From Aquarana catesbeiana (Eukaryota > Chordata > Amphibia > Anura > Ranidae), in assembly GCF_042186555.1 (NCBI RefSeq), contig NC_133336.1:40619074-40683073 (forward strand): a DNA stretch of 64,000 nucleotides, in the 5' to 3' direction. A program made the position numbers and the translations under genes. The notes beneath the pieces are model-generated. The model ran no database searches, was not told where the DNA came from, and saw only the letters and a list, made by a program, of their open reading frames with translations. The stretch's first letter is position 1, and every line of letters starts with the position of its first letter. Of the stretch, positions 43,160 through 52,985 are shown piece after piece.

Positions 43160-43582
43160 GCACCCCATCAAAAAATCAGATGAAAAATACCCCTTTCGAA
43201 AGCGATCGTACGGTAATCTGATCGTTACCACACACACACACCTTCCGAGAGCCGATCAGGACGGTTCATGCAAAATTATCCGAAGAGACAAACACAAACA
43301 TTTTTTTTTTTTTGCTGTACAATACCAGAACGAACGATTTTCATTTAATTGGTACAGCTTTTCGTCTGAAAAAAAATAAAAATCGGAGGAGGAAGATCAC
43401 TCATGCTCGGAAATAAAAGAACATGTTACAATACAACACATTACATAATTTCTGAAGTTGTATTCTGTCCTATGAGAATTTTCGGAACTTGAGTTACCTC
43501 TTCATTATCCATATTAGACCAGCATACAAAAAAAAAAAAAAAAATGGCGGATATTCTCATGGAGTGTATGAGGCTTTAGGGA
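43160..43582. repeat. Dispersed element related to 10,330-10,695
   Basis: Shared ordered blocks: CATGCTCGGAAATAAAAGAA, TTTCTGAAGTTGTATTCTGT, CCTATGAGAATTTTCGGAAC and GTGTATGAGGCTTTAGG at the right end. A short CA repeat lies near 43,230. No paired left end was found. Confidence 0.55.
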
Positions 43583-43799
43583 ACAGTAAAGCTGAAGCGT
43601 GTCCGGACCCAGCCTGCCAGAAAGTCTCCATTATCCATTCCAGGGCTGTGTTTTAGGGAGTGTCCCCCTGTGGAAATAATAATGTCACTCTCAGTACTCT
43701 CTCTCTATATATATATATACAACGTCCTCTCTGTTTCTCTGTCTCTCTTACCTAATGACTAATATTCTCCTCAGACATCAACCACATCCCCCCCTCAGC

Positions 43800-44040
43800 A
43801 CTGGGTGTGCCCCGTCCTCTCCTCAGTGACACACAGAGGCGGGAAAACTCTCCTCACGCTCAGCCGCGCGTCACGTGACGTCCAGCGACGTCCGCACGTC
43901 TGGGCTGCGTCACGGGGGCGCGCGTTGTGTCAGAATCTGCGCTGCGTCTGAATTGAGTTTTCCCGCGTCTGGCCGGGAACGAGGAAAAGGAGGAGAGCGC
44001 GCTGTGAGGTACGGGGAGCCCGGCTGGAGGACGGAGCTGG
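43800..44040 (+). promoter_or_regulatory. VRK1: CpG-rich promoter region, probably of VRK1
   Basis: CpG density rises sharply here compared with all surrounding non-repeat sequence. Visible motifs are a CACGTG E-box at 43,872-43,877 overlapping TGACGTCC, further GACGTC-like sites, and CGTCACGGGGGCGCGCG. There is no clear TATA box near the presumed start. Position and strand fit the VRK1 coding exons downstream; the link is inference from the non-coding first exon known in vertebrate VRK1. Confidence 0.7.
43925..44008 (+). other. VRK1: Candidate VRK1 non-coding exon 1
   Basis: A consensus splice donor, GCTGTGAG|GTACGG, lies at 44,008/44,009 in the CpG-rich block. Coding starts in exon 2 only ten bases after its acceptor, so an upstream untranslated exon is required, and this is the best candidate. 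The transcription start is not visible from sequence; the left boundary is approximate. Confidence 0.55.
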
Positions 44041-44293
44041 GGGAGGGGGTGTGCGGAGCAAACTGACGGTTGTGATGTGACCGGCAATATCCAGACACCG
44101 GTCCGGTGCTGGACAGCTGACGAGGGGGAGGGGGTGACTGCTGGGGTTCTGTCATCTCTGTGTGGTTTATGATGGAGGAACCGTTTATAATAAGATGAGT
44201 CCCAGAGAACTCCCCTCTGATGATCTGAGGCTCATAGTCCATGACTGAGGACCGTCCACATATACATGTCAGTGTATGGAGCTCATCACTTAA

Positions 44294-45447
44294 CCACTTC
44301 AGACCCGGAAGGATTTACCCCCCTGTACTGACCAGGCCATTTTTTTGGGGGGGTACAACACTGCGTTACTTTAACCGACAATTGCGCGGTCGTGTGACGT
44401 TGTACTTGATAAAATTGACGTCCCCCCCACAAATAGAGCTTTCTTTTGGTGGTATTTGATCATCTCTGCGGTTTTTATTTCTTTTGCTATAAACAAAAAA
44501 AAGAGCGACAATTTTGGAAAAAATTCTTATTTTACTTTTTGCTATAAAACATTCCCGATTAAAAAAAAAAAAAAAAAGTCTAAATATCTTCATAAATTTA
44601 GACTAATATCTATTCTTCTACATATTTTTGGTTAAAAAAAATCGCAATCAGCGTATATTGATCAGTTTGCGCAAAAGCTATCGTATATATATTTATTATT
44701 ATTTTATATATTTATTATTTTATATAATAATAATATTATTAATAAAAATATATAATTTTTTTTAGCAGGACTGCAACATTGCGATCGGACACCTAAACGG
44801 ACATTTTTGACACTTTTTTGGGGGGACCAGTGACATTACAGTGATCAGTGCTAAAAAAAATATGCACTGTCACTGTACTTATGACACTGGCAGGGAAGGG
44901 GTTAACATCAAGGGCGAGCAGAGGGTTTAAATGTATTCCCTCCCTGTGTGTTTCTTAGGCCCCTTTCACACTTCTCCGATCTTGGGAGTGCAAAGTCACA
45001 TGACAAGACGTAGCCCATGATGTCCAATGACAACAAAACTGGTCAGACTTTGATGCGAGTTGCGGTCCACAGACCTCGAGTTTACACCGGCGTTCCCTGA
45101 AATCGCAGTTAAAAACCATTCAAGTTGCCGCAGTGTGAAAGGGGCCTAAATGTGTGGTGGGGGGGGGGGGGATGGGCTGCCTGGCACAGCACACAAGTCC
45201 GTCTTCCTTTATAGCAGAAAGACAGGATCTCTGATCTCCCCTGTCAGAACGGAGATCTGCCTTGTTTACTATAGCGGATCTCCGTTCTGTCACTGCGGGG
45301 AACGATCGTGGACATCGAGTCCACTGGACCCGCTGATCGGCTCCCCCGCTGGGCAGTAGGCGTGCAAGAACCGACGTACCGGTACGGCGATTCGCGCAGC
45401 CGAGCCAAACTGCCGCAGTATACCTGCGGCGGCTGGTCAGCAAGCGG
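44294..45447 (-). mobile_element. Long TTAA element, copy J (VRK1 intron 1)
   Basis: TTAA flanks lie at 44,290-44,293 and 45,448-45,451. It is inverted relative to most copies: it begins CCACTTCAGACCCGGAAGGA and ends GGTCAGCAAGCGG. Landmarks GACAATTGCGCGGTCGTG, AATAGAGCTTTCTTTTGGTG and CAGCGTATATTGATCAGTTT are present. A MITE sits at 44,958-45,146 and a G-run at about 45,159-45,170. Confidence 0.86.
44958..45146. mobile_element. MITE (GGCCCCTTTCACACTG family), nested
   Basis: Ends GGCCCCTTTCACACTTCTCC and GCAGTGTGAAAGGGGCC are inverted, with TTA on the left and TAA on the right. Related to the MITE at 36,492-36,704. Confidence 0.85.
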
Positions 45448-45482
45448 TTAAAAGCATAACTCCAGACATAAAGCCTTCAGTG

Positions 45483-45484
<2 letters not shown>

Positions 45485-45551
<67 letters not shown>
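45485..45551. repeat. (AT)n microsatellite
   Basis: About 33 uninterrupted AT dinucleotides, in VRK1 intron 1. Likely length-polymorphic. Confidence 0.98.
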
Positions 45552-45554
<3 letters not shown>

Positions 45555-46407
45555 CCTTACTAACTACAAAGGATATAAATCCTCCTTGTGTGCTCCAAAC
45601 GCCTTTACAAACCCAGATTTTTACCTTGTAACACCAATCAGTTTTGAAAGTGCAATTCGCTAAGAGTTTTGCTTTAAATGCAATGTTTTGAGCGATACTT
45701 GCAGCATTTTTTTTTTTCATGTGGTAATTATGCTGGTTGCTAGGGAGCGGGCCGGCCTCCGCATCCTTAACAACGGATGACTCATCAGCTCTCCGCAACT
45801 TCAAGAAACGTCTTGCCTTTGTGCTTGCCAACAAGGGTTTCTCCACCAAGTACTAAGGGGTCAATTAACTTTACCCCATGCGATAACGTGGTCATGTGAC
45901 TAATTTGCTTAACTGATTGCATGCGCTAAAAATAAAGTCCAATTAAAAAAAAAAATGATTATGCAGTATTTACTGCAAAATGAAAAATGTGTTGGTAAAT
46001 ATCGTTAAACCATGCAGTAAGCTCCCACAAACGGAACACAGTAAAAAAAAAAAAACATGCAATATTTTATCACCAGGGTTTTGTTGGCGGGTATCAAATG
46101 CTTTATTTGTCAGAGCCTGGCGCCCCCTGCCCCCCCCCCCCCCCCCCCCAAATAGCTGGCTGCTAAGGAGTGGGACAGAAAGCCACATCCTTCACAACAG
46201 ATGACTGGCGGGTTCCCCGCTGACAGCTGAATGTAAAAAAAACATGCCGGCAATTAAAAATGATGGGAAGAAAAAAACACAGCGTGAGTCCTCCCTAACG
46301 CCCCCCTCCCCCATGCATGCCAGGCCCTTTGGGTCTGGTATGGATTTTAAGTGGAACTCCATTGAGACACTCCTGGAAAAGGTGGTATGTGTTGCATTAA
46401 ATGCCCA
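45552..46407. other. Intronic stretch with a C-run and a duplicated repeat fragment
   Basis: The block around 45,730-45,790 (GCTGGTTGCTAGGGAGCGGG, CCTTAACAACGGATGACTC) reappears diverged at about 46,150-46,205, suggesting two fragments of one repeat. A C-run with an A-run beside it lies at about 46,129-46,152. No exon was recognised. Confidence 0.45.
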
Positions 46408-46413
46408 TCAAAT

Positions 46414-46575
46414 CTAGGGTCGCCGCGGCACCCGCTGCATGGACCCCTCTGCGTGGGTCTCAACCAAAACAATAATATCTGTGCGCTGCGTCTTCAGAAA
46501 AGACAGAGCAGCAGTGCGTTTCAATTTATCTCTGAGGCCACCGACATTCCCTATGAGAAATTTCAGCCTGGCCAT
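46414..46575 (-). pseudogene. L1 ORF2 N-terminal fragment (AP-endonuclease start)
   Basis: The start codon at 46,573-46,575 opens MARLKFLIGNVGGLRDKLKR, followed by TAALSFLKTQRTDIIVLVET and HAEGS. This matches the start of the L1 endonuclease, where NVxGLRD contains the conserved Asn and the ETH motif holds the metal-binding Glu. Sequence after about 54 residues is lost. Confidence 0.85.
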
Positions 46576-47222
46576 GGTAGAAGCATAAGGTAAAATAACA
46601 CATGGGTCCCACACAGCCTATTAGCAAGCGTCAGCAGATAGATGTATAGCAATGCATACCACCCAGTTAGTACATGAGCAAGTAGCAGCACATATATGGT
46701 CAGATATAAAACAGTCATGAAAGAAATTCACCATTAAAACTTAATAATTAAGGCTCGGTGCCTGAAACATCAGGGCCACCAACTGGGGTGACGATCTTGA
46801 AAAAAAAGTGTTCCAGCAGGGGGGCAAAAATCCTCTGACAAGCACTGTGTGCGGGTGGGTGTTGGGAAGAGGTTCCCCGTCGTCTGTGATGACAATGGAA
46901 GTCCAACCGCAGAGCAGGGCCATGGCCACCGGAGGCAAAGAGCACAATGTAGTCCCATAGATGAAAGATGTTAGGCAACATATGATGCAACCCGATCGGT
47001 AAGCTGCCCGACAGTATGAACAGGGTAGGTGCACTAGAACAGTAGGAAAGTAGCACTAGCACCGTAATAAAACAAACAATTCAAGTACAATGCCTCCATC
47101 AAATGGGAAAAAAAAAAAAAAACAGAGGTCACAGGCAGCATCATGTATGCAGGTGGCAGAAAAACAAAGCGGATGCCTAGGAAGTACTCCCGGCTCAAGC
47201 AGGATTCATTTGGTCAAGCCAG

Positions 47223-47440
47223 TCATTTGGGAGCTCCCGGTTCCTCAAAAAACCGCACACGGTCCTCTCCAACCACACGGAGACGGGAGGGAAATAGCAT
47301 GGCAGATTTCAGGTGGTGAACTTTTAGGCGCCTCTTGATCTCAGTAAACTGACTTTGTTTCCTCGGAGAATGCCACGATTTGATGATTATGTAGAGGTAT
47401 ATTACCTTTCTCCCTGAATAGACAGCATCCCGATCTTTAT
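47223..47440 (-). pseudogene. L1 ORF1 C-terminal fragment
   Basis: The minus frame contains NYKDRDAVYS, then a divergent part, then FTEIKRRLKVHHLKSAMLFP and SRLRVVGEDRVRFF before a stop. The KxRL...YxMLFPARLRV pattern is typical of the ORF1p C-terminal domain, which binds RNA. Truncated at the 5' side by a TTAA element. Confidence 0.72.
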
Positions 47441-47446
47441 AGTTAA

Positions 47447-47555
47447 AGCAGAGTTCCACCCAAAAGTGGAACTTCCGCTCGTTGTACTCCTTCCCCCCCT
47501 CAGGTGCCACATTTGGCACTTTTCGGGGGGAGGGGGGCAGGATTTGGTGAAAAAA
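47447..47555 (+). repeat. TTAA element left end (AGCAGAGTTCCACCC)
   Basis: Follows TTAA at 47,443-47,446. It reads AGCAGAGTTCCACCCAAAAG, TGGAACTTCCGCTCG and CAGGTGCCACATTTGGCACT, as at the left end of 9,849-10,323. The rest of the same element may continue at about 48,765-49,060, separated by later insertions. Confidence 0.72.
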
Positions 47556-47918
47556 GGATGTAGGTGTGGCGCTGTTCTAATTAGGCAATATACAATTTTC
47601 CCGTTTTGTTGGTCATCTTTTTTGCACCCTTTACAGTGTGCCAGAGCATGTATTACAGATATAAGACAGTATAGGAGAAAAAGCCCATACCAAGGGGATA
47701 GTCAAAAAAAGCATTTCTTACAGTGAAAGTCAATACTTGGACTAATGGCAATTTTTGTACTAGAGGTAATAAAAATCCTAAGGGTTATGGGGCTGATTCA
47801 GTTTTCCTGAGTGACATGTAAAGGAGTGATGGAATGGTGAAATATGTTGGAATGCTATACCCTCTGCATGGAGCCAGCATCCATGTCGCACAAAATGAAG
47901 ATGAGGTGTGCAGATAAT

Positions 47919-48101
47919 GGGGTTGATTTACTGAAGCTAGAGTGTGCAAAATCTGGTGCAGCTCTGCATAGAAACCAATCAGCTTCCAGTATTTTGTTGT
48001 CAAAGCTTAATTGAACAAGTGGAAGTTAGAAGCTGATTGGCTACCATGCACAGCTGCACCAGATTTTGCACTTGTTTGCACAGTTTTGATAAATCAACCC
48101 G
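47919..48101. mobile_element. MITE (GGGGTTGATTTACT family), copy 2
   Basis: Flanked by AAT (47,916-47,918 and 48,102-48,104). Ends GGGGTTGATTTACTGAAGC and TTTTGATAAATCAACCCG are inverted. Interior blocks TCTGGTGCAGCTCTGCATAG, AAACCAATCAGCTTCCAG and AGAAGCTGATTGGCTACCAT form long arms. Confidence 0.9.
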
Positions 48102-48104
48102 AAT

Positions 48105-48764
48105 GTGTCACAAATAGGTAAATGAAAAGTGAAATAAATGATCAATAAAATAAAATTGTAGAATGTGTATTACAACCTCTGGCAGTTGTTTGACATCCTA
48201 AATTTAAAATCAAAACGTGTACATCAGAGATGTGAATCTAGTAGTAAACGGTGAATTAAAAATGGGAAAAAAGTAAGCTATTTAAATATGTGTGTGTTGT
48301 ACTCTCTGGCGGGTGCTGATCAGTGTGTGAAATATTTGCCCTCCTGGATTAGGCCTGGTGTACTGGTGATCAGAAAAATTTCCAGAGTGATATTAAATTC
48401 TTATTTGCAATACATTATAACAAAAATACAGTGCTTGAAAAGTGTCCAGTGCTTGCTGAAAATTGCTTGCTTAAAAAGTGAAATCTTAAAGACGTCTTCA
48501 TTAGGTGACAGACAGTGATTTGTGCTCCTACTGTGAATGCACTCACCGAATGGCCTCACCCCCCGCAGGGGTACTGCGCATTCACAGTATCTGCCACTGT
48601 GTAGCAATTCCTGGAGTCCCTCTGAAGGCGGAGCTCGCATGGCTGTCACTTGCGTCATGCCTGTGTTGGAAAATGCTTCCCCCCCCCCCCTCCAAACACA
48701 ATTTTATTTTTATGAATGTTGGGCTTTTTTTACTGCTGCATCCTCGACAATCTTTCACAGGTAT
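48105..48764. other. Intronic stretch, no feature seen
   Basis: No exon or element with paired ends was recognised. A C-run is at about 48,680-48,690. Confidence 0.35.
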
Positions 48765-49060
48765 CCTGTTCCCACTTCCGGGAGCCTCAGCCACAGGTAT
48801 TGCCGTCACTGACCGGGCTCTCCCTCCTCCTCGTTCCCCGGCTGCCGGGCCAGTAGGAGAGAGGACCGGAGCCTTGCGCATGCACAGTAGGGTTCCTGGC
48901 GCGAAGTTGTAAGACTTCACTGCCGGATTCCCTTAATCGCAATGGTGGCGGCAGCACCCGACAGCTGCTGTGCCGACATCCCTGGACTCCAGGACAGGTA
49001 AGTGTCCGATTATTAAAAGTCGGCAGCTGCAGTATGTGCAGCTGCTGGCTTTTAATTTTT
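48765..49060 (+). repeat. Right part of an AGCGGAGTTCCACCC-family element
   Basis: Contains TTCCCACTTCCGGGAGCC, GCGCATGCACAGTAGGGTTC, GGACAGGTAAGTGTCCGATT and the hairpin GTCGGCAGCTGCAGTATGTG with GCAGCTGCTGGC. These are shared with 4,764-5,209 and 9,849-10,323. Confidence 0.65.
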
Positions 49061-50427
49061 GCAGCGGTGGGCGGACCCACATGGAAGCGCTCCCTGAGGT
49101 GTTTTTTTTTTTTTTTTTTTGCAGTATAACATGCACTTTTTTTACCCTGAAAATAGAGGGTAAACCGTGCCTGCGTGTTGCACGTCGATATCTGTTTTTT
49201 TACCAACAGGGGGCGGGGATTGGGCGGTCTGCCCCTGGGTACCACCCATTGGGGGGGTGTCAGGCTGGCCCTGGGGCAGCGCTGGCAGCATACTTTAAAG
49301 TTCAGAAAACATTACTGCCAGCCCTTTGTCACTCTCAATGTAAAACTAAGCCTCTAAATCCCTCAATTAATGTCGCTCTCCGCCTCCTCCTCGAGTGTAG
49401 CTTTTGATTGGAGGAGAGCGGCCACGTGCCCGGGTCCACGAGAGAGAGAGAGCGGCGTTAATGTAGGTATTTAGGAGCTTTGATTTACAAGACAGTGACA
49501 CAGGAGACGCTGTGTATGAGAAGGGGCTGGCAGTGATATTTTCTCAATTTTAGAGCATGCTGGCAGTGTTGTCCCAGGAGACTGGGGGCCTCGGGGGGGG
49601 GGGGGGGGGGGGTCTGTGTGTTATGCAGGGGGCTGTGTAAAAGTTTTTTTGTTTTTTTTTTTCCCCCTGAAACTTCCCTCTTAAAGTTAAGGTGCATGTT
49701 ATATGCCGATAAATGCGGTACTTATTTCACTCACTGCACCTCAGTTTATAACATTTGTATTGTGTGATACAATGATATAAATTACCAGTTAAACTAGTGC
49801 AATGCTGAATAGCAAAAAATGGCCAGGTCATGAAACCTTCCAGAGGTCAAGTGGTTAATCTGAACAATCTTGAAGTTTGTAAACTTAGTTTGTGATCCAT
49901 CACATATATTTACCTCCTTGCATTCTGTGAATATGGGTTGCTGTGTCACATTTCACAGAGCCTGCCTTCTGACCTACAGAGGTGCAGAGAGGAGGAGTTA
50001 CAAGAGGCGGGGACAGTACAGGAATCACTGCTTGCATGCAGCAAAGTATCATGGGATATGTAGTCCTTAGAAATGGATGGTTAACAGCCGAGTAGAAGTT
50101 GCAAAGCATGCTGGGAAATTAGGAAAGAGATGGTCAGACAGATTTTTCAAGTAAGTCTATAGTGGATTGTCCGATTTAATTGTGTTGCTATTACAAAACT
50201 GATGTTCTAAAATGAAAGTGTATGCTGTGACCTGAGACCCCCCCCCCCCCCCCCTTCTTTTTGAAGTGACCTGTTATGCCCTGTACACATGACCAGTTTT
50301 GCTGTCGGAATAAACTCTGAAGGTTAGCAACATTCCTCTGCGCTGAGAGATAGAGAAGAGATATACAAAGTAACATTTAGTTCTTTTAGATCAAAGAGAT
50401 GAACTTCGGTTTGTAAATGAGTTCAGT
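49061..50427. other. Intronic stretch with T-, G- and A-runs
   Basis: A T-run at 49,102-49,121, a G-run at about 49,594-49,612 and a C-run at about 50,239-50,254 are present. GGCTGGCAGTGATATTTTCT-like and GCTGGCAGCATACTTTAAAG-like fragments near 49,270 and 49,530 are partly inverted copies of each other, suggesting a degraded inverted-repeat element. No exon was recognised. Confidence 0.4.
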
Positions 50428-50439
50428 TTAACCACTTAA

Positions 50440-50628
50440 AGGGGTTGTAAACCCTCGTGTTTTTTCACCTTAATGCATTCTATGCATTAAGGTGAAAAAA
50501 CACCTGGCAGTCACCAGCCCCCCCCCCCGTTTTACTTACCTGAGCCCCTTCATCTCAGCAGGGACGCGCTGTCTCTCTCTCCACGGGGTCCCGGCTCTTG
50601 ATTGGCTAGATTGATAGCAGTGCAGCCC
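50440..50628 (+). repeat. TTAA element fragment with a perfect hairpin
   Basis: After TTAA (50,436-50,439) the sequence reads AGGGGTTGTAAACCCTCGTG. The 22-bp arms at 50,457-50,478 and 50,482-50,503 (GTGTTTTTTCACCTTAATGC outward) are perfect inverted repeats around a 3-bp loop. A C-run follows at 50,518-50,528. The right end is not clear. Confidence 0.75.
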
Positions 50629-50673
50629 CCAAACATTATATATATATATATATTTGTAGCAGAGACCCTAGAG

Positions 50674-50859
50674 CAGTGGTTCTCAACTCCAGTCCTCGGG
50701 ACCCACCAACAGGCCAGATTTTATGTATTACCTTGGGGGAGATGCAGACTAGAATACGGCAATCACTGAGCAGCAAGTGATATCACCTGTGATGTATTTC
50801 AGCTATCTTGCAAACCTGGCCTGTTGGGGGGCCCTGAGGACTGGAGTTGAGAACCACTG
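50674..50859. mobile_element. hAT-type MITE (CAGTGGTTCTCAACTCCAG)
   Basis: The 186-bp element has inverted ends CAGTGGTTCTCAACTCCAGT and ACTGGAGTTGAGAACCACTG, perfect over 20 bp. A perfect 8-bp duplication CCCTAGAG flanks it (50,666-50,673 and 50,860-50,867). The unfilled target is visible at about 35,725-35,735 in the full copy of the host element. Confidence 0.96.
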
Positions 50860-51180
50860 CCCTAGAGAATGAAATTGCAGTCGTTGCAATATTTTATGTC
50901 GCACTGTATTTGCACAGCGGTCTTTCAAGCACAATTTTTTGGGAAAAAATACACTTCAATTGATACAAAAAAAACGGTAGAGTCAGCCCAATTTTTTTGT
51001 ACAATGTGAAAGATGTTACGCTGAGAGAATCGTGATCTTTATTCTAAGTAAAAAAATTTGTGATTCTCCTTTTATCCAGAATCGTGCAGCTCTAGTCTGT
51101 AGTGACAGATCGATCAGGATAGTGGGAAGCACTTTTTAGGTTGCTGTTGTACAGTTTCACCCCTTCATTTGAATACTTTA

Positions 51181-52003
51181 GGCTGCATTCACACTTCAGC
51201 TTTTGAATCGCGGGCAGATTTGCCGCGGTTCTGCCCGCAATTTGAAAGCACTGATGTGTGAATGACAAATCGCGGAACTCGCATTTAAGGCTAGGTTCAC
51301 ACTGCTGCGAATTCTATTGCGAATTTGAGCCGTTGCGATCGCTCAAATTCGCAAGTCATTTAAATTACATAGATTAACATTAGTGCCGTTCACATCGACG
51401 CGTTGCGAATATAACCTGCGTGAAAAAAAGGTCCTGTGCGAGTTTACTGCGTTGCGTTGCGAATTTAGTCTCCATAGACATCAATGTAAATCGTTCTTGA
51501 ATCGCATTGATTGGTTCACATATGTGCGAATTCCACCACACTACTCTCCACAAAAACCAGGAAGTACACAGGAAGTTAAGACCCTTTTTTTTTTTACATT
51601 ATGATTCCATTGGCTAGACTATCAATCGCAGCTATATCCAACTCCTGAAATTCGCGGTAAAATCGCGGTAAATTCGCACTGCAGCAGTGTGAACCTAGCC
51701 TTAAATGCGATTTTATTTCAATGACACCTAAAATCTGCTGCGATTGTCGTGCGATAAATCTCGCTGCAATCATGTCACCCAGAAGTAGCTCCTGAACTTT
51801 TTTTGGGCGACGCGCTTCCCGTGATGTGGGCTGCAGCGCAATTTATCACGCCAGACTCGCGCTGCGGGTTTAGGTGTCATTCAAATGAATGGCATGTCGA
51901 ATGTGAGTCCCACCATTTGTCATTCACACATCGGCGCTTACAAATCGCGGGCAGAATCGTGTCAAATCTGCCTGTGATTCAAAACGCTGACGTGTGAATG
52001 CAG
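51181..52003. mobile_element. MITE (CTGCATTCACAC family), hosting another
   Basis: Ends GGCTGCATTCACACTTCAGC and CTGACGTGTGAATGCAG are inverted. Inner arms, such as AATCGCGGGCAGATTTGCC and AAATCGCGGGCAGAATCG, are also repeated. It is split by a MITE at 51,289-51,700. Confidence 0.8.
51289..51700. mobile_element. MITE (GGCTAGGTTCACACTGCTGC), nested
   Basis: Ends GGCTAGGTTCACACTGCTGC and GCAGCAGTGTGAACCTAGCC are perfect 20-bp inverted repeats. TTAA is present on both sides (51,285-51,288 and 51,701-51,704), so the duplication is TAA or TTAA. Removing it rejoins GAACTCGCATTTAA and ATGCGATTTTATTT. Confidence 0.9.
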
Positions 52004-52488
52004 GTTCAGCACAAGGTTGCTTTAAGATGCTCATGAACATATGAGGGTGATATGGCCACCCTCGGGTGTCCATATCGCAGACCACCCTCTGTGTCAGTTT
52101 CAAATCGATCTAGCATCACTCCAATGTAATTTTCTGTGTATTGATTGCTATACTGTATGTAGTCAGTGCAGGTATTCACATACTTTTTTTGTGTGTGTGA
52201 TAATGACACTGTGTACTGTTATGCTATTCATGTAAGATAGTGTTGCCTGTGTGTACATTCTGAGTGTTTACACACCTCTGTTCTAAAATGAAAAAAATAA
52301 GTTTGCAGTGTGTTGCATTTCCTTTGACTTTCGGTTGCTTTTCTCTGGGATGATTGCGCTATTTGACGCACCTGTGCTTTCTATATAAATAACACCGGAA
52401 TACATTCATAGTTGTATGGGGATGGAAAAATGCAACATTGTGTTAAAGGATAAGAAAACATTTTAATCACTTTTTTCTTTCTTGCTAG

Positions 52489-52667
52489 ACCAAGAAAAAT
52501 GCCTCCAAAGAAAGCAGCAGGATCGGGCCCAGGCGCCAGAAAAGCTCCAGCCAAGCGGAAATTGGCAGAGGAGTTCCCACCTGGGGAGGTACTCACCGAT
52601 TCAGCCAAAAAGCAGTGGAAATTGGGACCGCCCATTGGACAGGGTGGTTTTGGACGCCTTTATCTTG
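52489..52667 (+). CDS. VRK1: VRK1 exon 2 (start codon, residues 1-56)
   Basis: The acceptor CTTTCTTGCTAG ends at 52,488 after a pyrimidine tract. The ATG at 52,499 has A at -3. The 169 coding bases give MPPKKAAGSGPGARKAPAKR, KLAEEFPPGEVLTDSAKKQW and KLGPPIGQGGFGRLYL. Residues 46-52 (IGQGGFG) are the glycine-rich ATP loop, and the basic Lys/Arg-rich N-terminal tail is usual for VRK1. The donor TCTTG|GTAATT is at 52,667/52,668, leaving phase 1. The alignment with mammalian VRK1 is clear from motif order, though the first 20 residues differ. Confidence 0.97.
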
Positions 52668-52679
52668 GTAATTTGTTCT

Positions 52680-52710
<31 letters not shown>

Positions 52711-52985
52711 ATAGTCCCTTTTTAGAGGTTTCCAAACCTCGACCTGGACACACACTACAAAGATGGTTTGGCAATCCTATTAAAGTTAGGTTCTGAAATT
52801 GAAATTTCTCAGTCTCCAGCCAAAAACCTTTGGGGGTTTATTTTGGCTAGAGTGGAGCAGCTTAGAACCTCTGTATTCCTGTTGGGGAGATTTTACCATG
52901 GCTTCTTGTGCTAGTGACCACAAAGTCATTGAGGGAAATATCCCCTATAGAGACACATAGCAAATAAACAACTGGCAGATGTTCC
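52668..52985. other. Start of VRK1 intron 2, no other feature
   Basis: A T-run at about 52,685-52,708 follows the donor. Nothing else was recognised. Confidence 0.4.

Larger units (their letters stand above)
46408..47440 (-). mobile_element. L1-clade LINE, internal/5' fragment (VRK1 intron 1)
   Basis: On the minus strand, the end of ORF1 (47,440-47,223) is followed by about 650 bp without a clear frame and then the start of ORF2 (46,575-46,414). Both outer ends are cut off: a TTAA element abuts at 47,443, and ORF2 stops near 46,408. It is an orphan piece of an element oriented opposite to VRK1. Confidence 0.8.
50432..51100 (+). mobile_element. Second long TTAA family, partial copy with two nested insertions
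   Basis: TTAA at 50,428-50,431 is followed by CCACT, then a TTAA where another element (50,440 on) is inserted. Family sequence resumes with CAGCCCCCAAACATTATATA and AGCAGAGACCCTAGAG, as at about 35,690-35,735. A hAT MITE is inserted at ACCCTAGAG. The remainder continues to about 51,100 (AATACACTTCAATTGATAC). Confidence 0.75.

Noticed and set aside
45448..45849. 133-codon minus-strand frame with a Tyr-Ile repeat
   Set aside because: The repetitive part is the translated (AT)n microsatellite; the rest matches no family I know.
48505..48912. 135-codon + strand frame and its antisense partners
   Set aside because: They fall in GC-rich dispersed-repeat sequence shared with other intronic and intergenic copies, so they are not exons.
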